Shown here: positions 60,514 to 64,000 of the stretch, in pieces
How positions within the stretch are numbered: position 1 is the stretch's first letter
Layout of the letters: each line of letters starts with the position of its first letter
The notes under the pieces: model-generated
Seen by the model: the letters and a program-made list of their open reading frames with translations, nothing else
Told to the model about the DNA's origin: nothing
Database searches by the model: none
Translations under genes and position numbers: made by a program
Virus record (IMG/VR): IMGVR_UViG_3300010883_028422
Span: 62,001-126,000 of that record
Direction: 5' to 3' (one strand)
From: a virus
DNA: 64,000 nt

Positions 60514-63300
60514 ATGAGTAAACTAAAAACAAATTCTATAGGCCCAGTAACTGAAAAAGATGTTACTGTAAAGGGACTTAGGAGTAGCACATCTCAGTCG
60601 TCAAGAGACGGCGTTATAAAGTATGAAGATGAAAAATTCCAATTTAGACAAGATGGCGAATGGATAACTTTTGATGATATACTTGGCTTAATACACGGAC
60701 ATCTTACTGGTGATGATTGGAATTGGAAGATGGAGGAGCATCTTTGGGTTCCGCCTAAGGATTTGACTTTAGATGTGATAGGCCTGGGGGAGGGCCTCAG
60801 TCTTGGTGATTTTGATGCAGATGGTGCAGATGGTGCAGATGCAGATGGTGACGGAGAAGATGACACTGCAATGATATTAACACTCGCTTCATCTATAATA
60901 AATAACTTAACGCTAACACTGCCTCTTCCCAGTAGAGATGAGACAAAGACTGAGGGGTGGGTTACGGAGTTGGGAGGATTAGGCCTGCCGCTTGTTACGA
61001 CTTTATGTAGATATAAGCTTCCGGCCGGAACAACTGCTCAGTTTAAAAAGTCGGTAACGCATCCAGGCGCCGGCGCAGATGGTGAAGACCTAATGGTTGA
61101 GTTAGATTATTTTTACAGTATAGGTTATGAGTTAACAAAATTTTATGTGCATTATGCGGTTATTGGGGAGGGCATGTCCGCAATAGAGCCCGTAATTTAT
61201 GACTCTGACTCTATAAGCAGCCGGTACGCAGAGGTAAGCGTGTTTGGAGGGGAGTCTGTGACTCTTGAGCAGGATAAGCCGTCCTTTATTTCGCTCGAAG
61301 ACTTAGAGGCGCTCATGGATGATATGGACCCGGGACTTGGCGGTGAATCGGGAGATTTTACAGAAATTATAATGGAAAAGTTTGGTGTACAGAAGATTAC
61401 ACATAATTCCGCAAACTTTGTCACATCATTTGGCTCCGTAATGGGCCTTGGAGGGTCTCCGCTGCCGGTTGAGATGGAGGACCTTCAAAATTTAATACCT
61501 GATAGCCTGCATAATACTCCAGAAAAAAGAGTTGCATCAGGTGTTCATGTCGCAGAGTATGTTTTAAGTGAACCATTAACTATGAATGGAAGGCAAACTT
61601 TTGGAATTTTTGCATCTGGACACGAAGTTGCCGCATCCGAGGAGTTTGATGGTGACGCATCTATGTCTGGACTTACCGCCATTCTTGGTGTAAAATTTAT
61701 ATTTGATAAAAAGCATTATAATGTTAGACACGGCGATGAGGAACTTCCACTCCCGCCTGGAGATGCCGGGTTTGGCATGCTAGGTTCCGAAGGAGAGCAT
61801 ATGGGTCATGCTTTAGATTCAGATGATGATGGATGGTCTGATATATCAGAAATTATGGCAGGCACAGACCCGGCAGATTCTGCATCTCACCCCGCAATGA
61901 TTATGGGGTCAACTCTTGATTCAGATGGCGATGGTTGGACTGACGAGGCAGAGCTTGCAATGGGAACAGATCCAGAGGACTCTGCATCTCATCCGGTGGT
62001 TTTTGCGCACGCCGTAGAGTTTGCATTTACCGCAACAGGCGTGTATGAACCAACGATACATCACTTTGCGCTAATTGGTGTACATTATTCGGGGCCAACA
62101 GTATCAGCTCCACTTTCAATGTGGACGGACATCCGTGAGCTAGACGGGCTAGCCATAGCCATGGAGGTTCCTCCAGATAGCAGCTTTGTATTAGTCGCGC
62201 CATATTCAGATGAGTATTCCGCAGTAACATATGGCTCTGTTATAATGTCGCTATCTGCAACGTACGTAGGTTCGTCAGCAGGGTATGAGCCGGACGCACT
62301 TATGACATCATTTTACCCCGGGTATGATGGTCCGGCACCTTTTGCGGCACTAGTGCCATATTCAGACGAGTATGAGGGATATCCGATAGTATCTACAGCT
62401 GCATTGCATGACCACCTGGAGTCCACTGGCTCATTATCCTCAAGTACATTTTTGCTAAAGGCAGGTAAGTATGTGCCATTTTCGATTACAGAGCCATTCG
62501 TACATGGCACATACTCTATAGCGCCCGCTCCATCAGCACATGATCTTTCTTCCGGTCATTATTATATGTATGTATTTATTGATGGTGCTATAAAAGATAC
62601 TTATTACGAACCAAGTGATGGAACATATTACTATTATGAAATAACAACCCCAGTTGGTGACCTCAAACCATCTTCGGTCAAGGTGTCTGTTCCGGCTATA
62701 TACGTATACTTTGTACCAGTAGGAGCGTCCGGACCCGCCATGCCTCCCGAAGACCTTGATGGTGACGGACTCTTTGACAAGGTTGAGGCTGTGATTGGGA
62801 CAGACCCGTTGTCAGCAGATGTTGGCACGATTATGCTTGATGCGTCAGGAGATAAGCTTGGAGATGATTTGATTAAGCCACACACAATTGTGCATGGCAG
62901 TTTTGTTGACGGCAAGTGGGTTGTTAGCGGGGTCAGTGAATCTTACCTGATAGATTCTGATGGAGATATGCTTTCAGATGCAACAGAAGTTGCACTAGGT
63001 ACGAATCCACAGAATCCAGACTCAGACCAAGATGGGATTTCTGATGGGCATGAAATGCTTTTAAGAGATATGCTTGATGGCGAAATTGATGGTTTATTAG
63101 CAGAGGCCTTGGCCATCCTAGAGTCTAGCGCTTATGATGCAGAAGGTGCTGCTGGTAGTGGCGAAGATATATTTATAAGCTCAAGTGATAAGGCGGATAT
63201 AATCATTGAAGCGTTCTCGGGAGATGGCAAGCCGTTTGGCCCACAGGATAAGGCTAGGCTGCATGAGTTAATTGTTAATTTATTTAGTAATATAGAATAG
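60514..63300 (+). CDS. Large virion protein with TSP3 calcium repeats
   Basis: 928 residues, preceded by AGGAAC. Residues 1-55 form a module (SKLKTNSIGP, DGVIKYEDEKFQFRQDGEW) repeated at the start of the next gene. Residues ~98-115 are an Asp/Gly tract. Thrombospondin type 3-like repeats occur at ~432-490 (LDSDDDGWSDISEIMAGTDP twice), ~746-770 (DLDGDGLFDKVEA) and ~810-850 (DSDGDMLSDATEVALGT; DSDQDGISDGHE), each with Asp-rich calcium loops. The regions between are beta-rich. Likely a long, calcium-stiffened fibre or adhesin. Confidence 0.75.
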   Translation: MSKLKTNSIGPVTEKDVTVKGLRSSTSQSSRDGVIKYEDEKFQFRQDGEWITFDDILGLIHGHLTGDDWNWKMEEHLWVPPKDLTLDVIGLGEGLSLGDFDADGADGADADGDGEDDTAMILTLASSIINNLTLTLPLPSRDETKTEGWVTELGGLGLPLVTTLCRYKLPAGTTAQFKKSVTHPGAGADGEDLMVELDYFYSIGYELTKFYVHYAVIGEGMSAIEPVIYDSDSISSRYAEVSVFGGESVTLEQDKPSFISLEDLEALMDDMDPGLGGESGDFTEIIMEKFGVQKITHNSANFVTSFGSVMGLGGSPLPVEMEDLQNLIPDSLHNTPEKRVASGVHVAEYVLSEPLTMNGRQTFGIFASGHEVAASEEFDGDASMSGLTAILGVKFIFDKKHYNVRHGDEELPLPPGDAGFGMLGSEGEHMGHALDSDDDGWSDISEIMAGTDPADSASHPAMIMGSTLDSDGDGWTDEAELAMGTDPEDSASHPVVFAHAVEFAFTATGVYEPTIHHFALIGVHYSGPTVSAPLSMWTDIRELDGLAIAMEVPPDSSFVLVAPYSDEYSAVTYGSVIMSLSATYVGSSAGYEPDALMTSFYPGYDGPAPFAALVPYSDEYEGYPIVSTAALHDHLESTGSLSSSTFLLKAGKYVPFSITEPFVHGTYSIAPAPSAHDLSSGHYYMYVFIDGAIKDTYYEPSDGTYYYYEITTPVGDLKPSSVKVSVPAIYVYFVPVGASGPAMPPEDLDGDGLFDKVEAVIGTDPLSADVGTIMLDASGDKLGDDLIKPHTIVHGSFVDGKWVVSGVSESYLIDSDGDMLSDATEVALGTNPQNPDSDQDGISDGHEMLLRDMLDGEIDGLLAEALAILESSAYDAEGAAGSGEDIFISSSDKADIIIEAFSGDGKPFGPQDKARLHELIVNLFSNIE
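60817..60849 (+). repeat. Short imperfect GCAGATGGT repeats (Asp/Gly/Ala tract)
   Basis: GCAGATGGT occurs twice, then GCAGAT, then GCAGATGGT, in frame, coding alternating Ala-Asp-Gly in the large virion protein. Confidence 0.85.
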
Positions 63301-63317
63301 GAACGAGTGGTATAATA

Positions 63318-64000
63318 ATGAGCAAATTAGAGACAAATTCAATCGGACCTTGGTCGAAACCAGATGTTGAGGTGTCTGGCCTAAGGTGCGCTAACACCAG
63401 CTCTCATAGAGATGGAGTTATAAGATACAGAGATGATCAGTTCCAATTCAGAGAGGATGGGGTATGGAAAACCTTGTCCGATCCGGCAGCTGCAAGCGAA
63501 GAGCAACAATCTCCATTGCGCCTGGTTTATGCGCCAAATGCAGCATTTCCTGGGCCAAGACTTGGAAATATATTTAAAAGCTTTGCTGATTTGTATGCAT
63601 TTTCTTCTAATTATTCGGGTGATAAAGAAATTTTGTTTGATAACAAATCTTTGCCAAATAAATTAGATATTAGTGTTATTGGTATTGACGGGTTATCATG
63701 GCCAGATGAGTCTAATTCATGTGTAATTCCATCCGGAAATTATGATTTTAGACGAACATCACTAATGTCACTATCGGCTGATAATTCCGGTGATTGTGAA
63801 CATGTGGTACCAATGTTCGGCTTTGCCTCTGACGGTCTGACCCAGCTTACGCAAGTTCCGGTTTTAGTTAAGAATGGTGCCAAAATCAAAAATCTTAGCT
63901 TTGCAAAGGGATTATTTTTCATTGGCGAGAAAGAAGGCTATGATACTCCTCCAATAACATATTCAAAGCTTTCTGATATATTTACACTAACACCAGATAT
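63318..64000 (+). CDS. Virion protein sharing an N-terminal module, 3' partial
   Basis: Open from ATG 63318 to the window end with no stop (227 codons visible). The first 50 residues (SKLETNSIGP, V.VSGLR, RDGVIRYRDDQFQFREDG) match the start of the preceding 928-residue protein at most positions, so both probably dock to the same virion site. Beyond that the proteins differ: here follows APNAAFPGPRLGNIF and a segment like a beta-helix spike head (FDNKSLPNKLDISVIGIDG). A tail fibre or spike is likely. Confidence 0.75.
   Translation, partial: MSKLETNSIGPWSKPDVEVSGLRCANTSSHRDGVIRYRDDQFQFREDGVWKTLSDPAAASEEQQSPLRLVYAPNAAFPGPRLGNIFKSFADLYAFSSNYSGDKEILFDNKSLPNKLDISVIGIDGLSWPDESNSCVIPSGNYDFRRTSLMSLSADNSGDCEHVVPMFGFASDGLTQLTQVPVLVKNGAKIKNLSFAKGLFFIGEKEGYDTPPITYSKLSDIFTLTPD

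Noticed and set aside
1-64000. Window as a bacterial chromosome segment or integrated prophage
   Set aside because: No integrase, attachment site, tRNA or ribosomal gene, and phage replication, tail and lysis-type genes run throughout; PrkA, SpoVR and GlmS alone are not enough to call it chromosomal.

Overview
The window is part of a large, AT-rich, contractile-tailed (T4-like) bacteriophage genome. The evidence is a baseplate J/gp6-type wedge protein, very large tail or adhesin proteins, a UvsW-like helicase, a DnaB-type helicase with a DnaC-like loader, a small phage-type sigma factor, a ribonucleotide reductase, PhoH, a SleB-type wall hydrolase and further fibre proteins. Almost all genes lie on the + strand with short overlaps. 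The host cannot be read directly. A lipobox-bearing lipoprotein and LPS/capsule-style sugar enzymes suggest a Gram-negative host. The lipoprotein architecture (two anchor-type beta domains plus vWA) resembles those of Myxococcota, Bradymonadota and other former Deltaproteobacteria; this is inference.

Layout. 1-18.2 kb: baseplate J-like protein (5' end outside the window), a 3295-residue LamG-containing protein with (DGY)n tracts, and a 1766-residue protein with a dockerin-like EF-hand pair. 18.3-35.7 kb: a glycan island with nine separate glycosyltransferases, two methyltransferases, two sulfotransferase-like genes, a short UDP-sugar dehydrogenase, a UDP-sugar epimerase, GlmS, GDP-mannose dehydratase and a DUF2061 membrane protein. 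35.7-38.2 kb: one ORF joining a tenth glycosyltransferase to a tubulin/FtsZ-superfamily GTPase, with a well-formed ribosome binding site at the junction. 38.2-43.5 kb: replication genes and small proteins. 43.5-48.1 kb: a complete PrkA - DUF444/YeaH - SpoVR trio. 48.1-49.3 kb: a diadenylate-cyclase (DAC) domain protein and a sigma factor. 49.3-53.5 kb: class II ribonucleotide reductase and PIN-PhoH. 53.5-56.9 kb: wall hydrolase, fibre protein and small genes. 56.8-59.7 kb: a minus-strand islet of exported proteins (DUF5658-like membrane protein, vWA lipoprotein, membrane-anchored trypsin-like protease). 59.7-64 kb: a small basic protein and fibre/structural proteins with a shared N-terminal module and thrombospondin-type-3 calcium repeats, running off the window.

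How the genes may work together. The island can supply hexosamine, uronate and deoxyhexose precursors and polymerise or decorate a glycan. Its place between tail genes suggests virion or cell-surface glycosylation. The PrkA trio, DAC protein and sigma factor together look like a phage-carried stress and second-messenger takeover block, which is the most unusual content here. A recurring AGTATAA element before several gene groups, with no clear -35 box, is a candidate phage promoter. No stretch longer than 300 bases lacks a gene, and I saw no tRNA, rRNA or CRISPR array.
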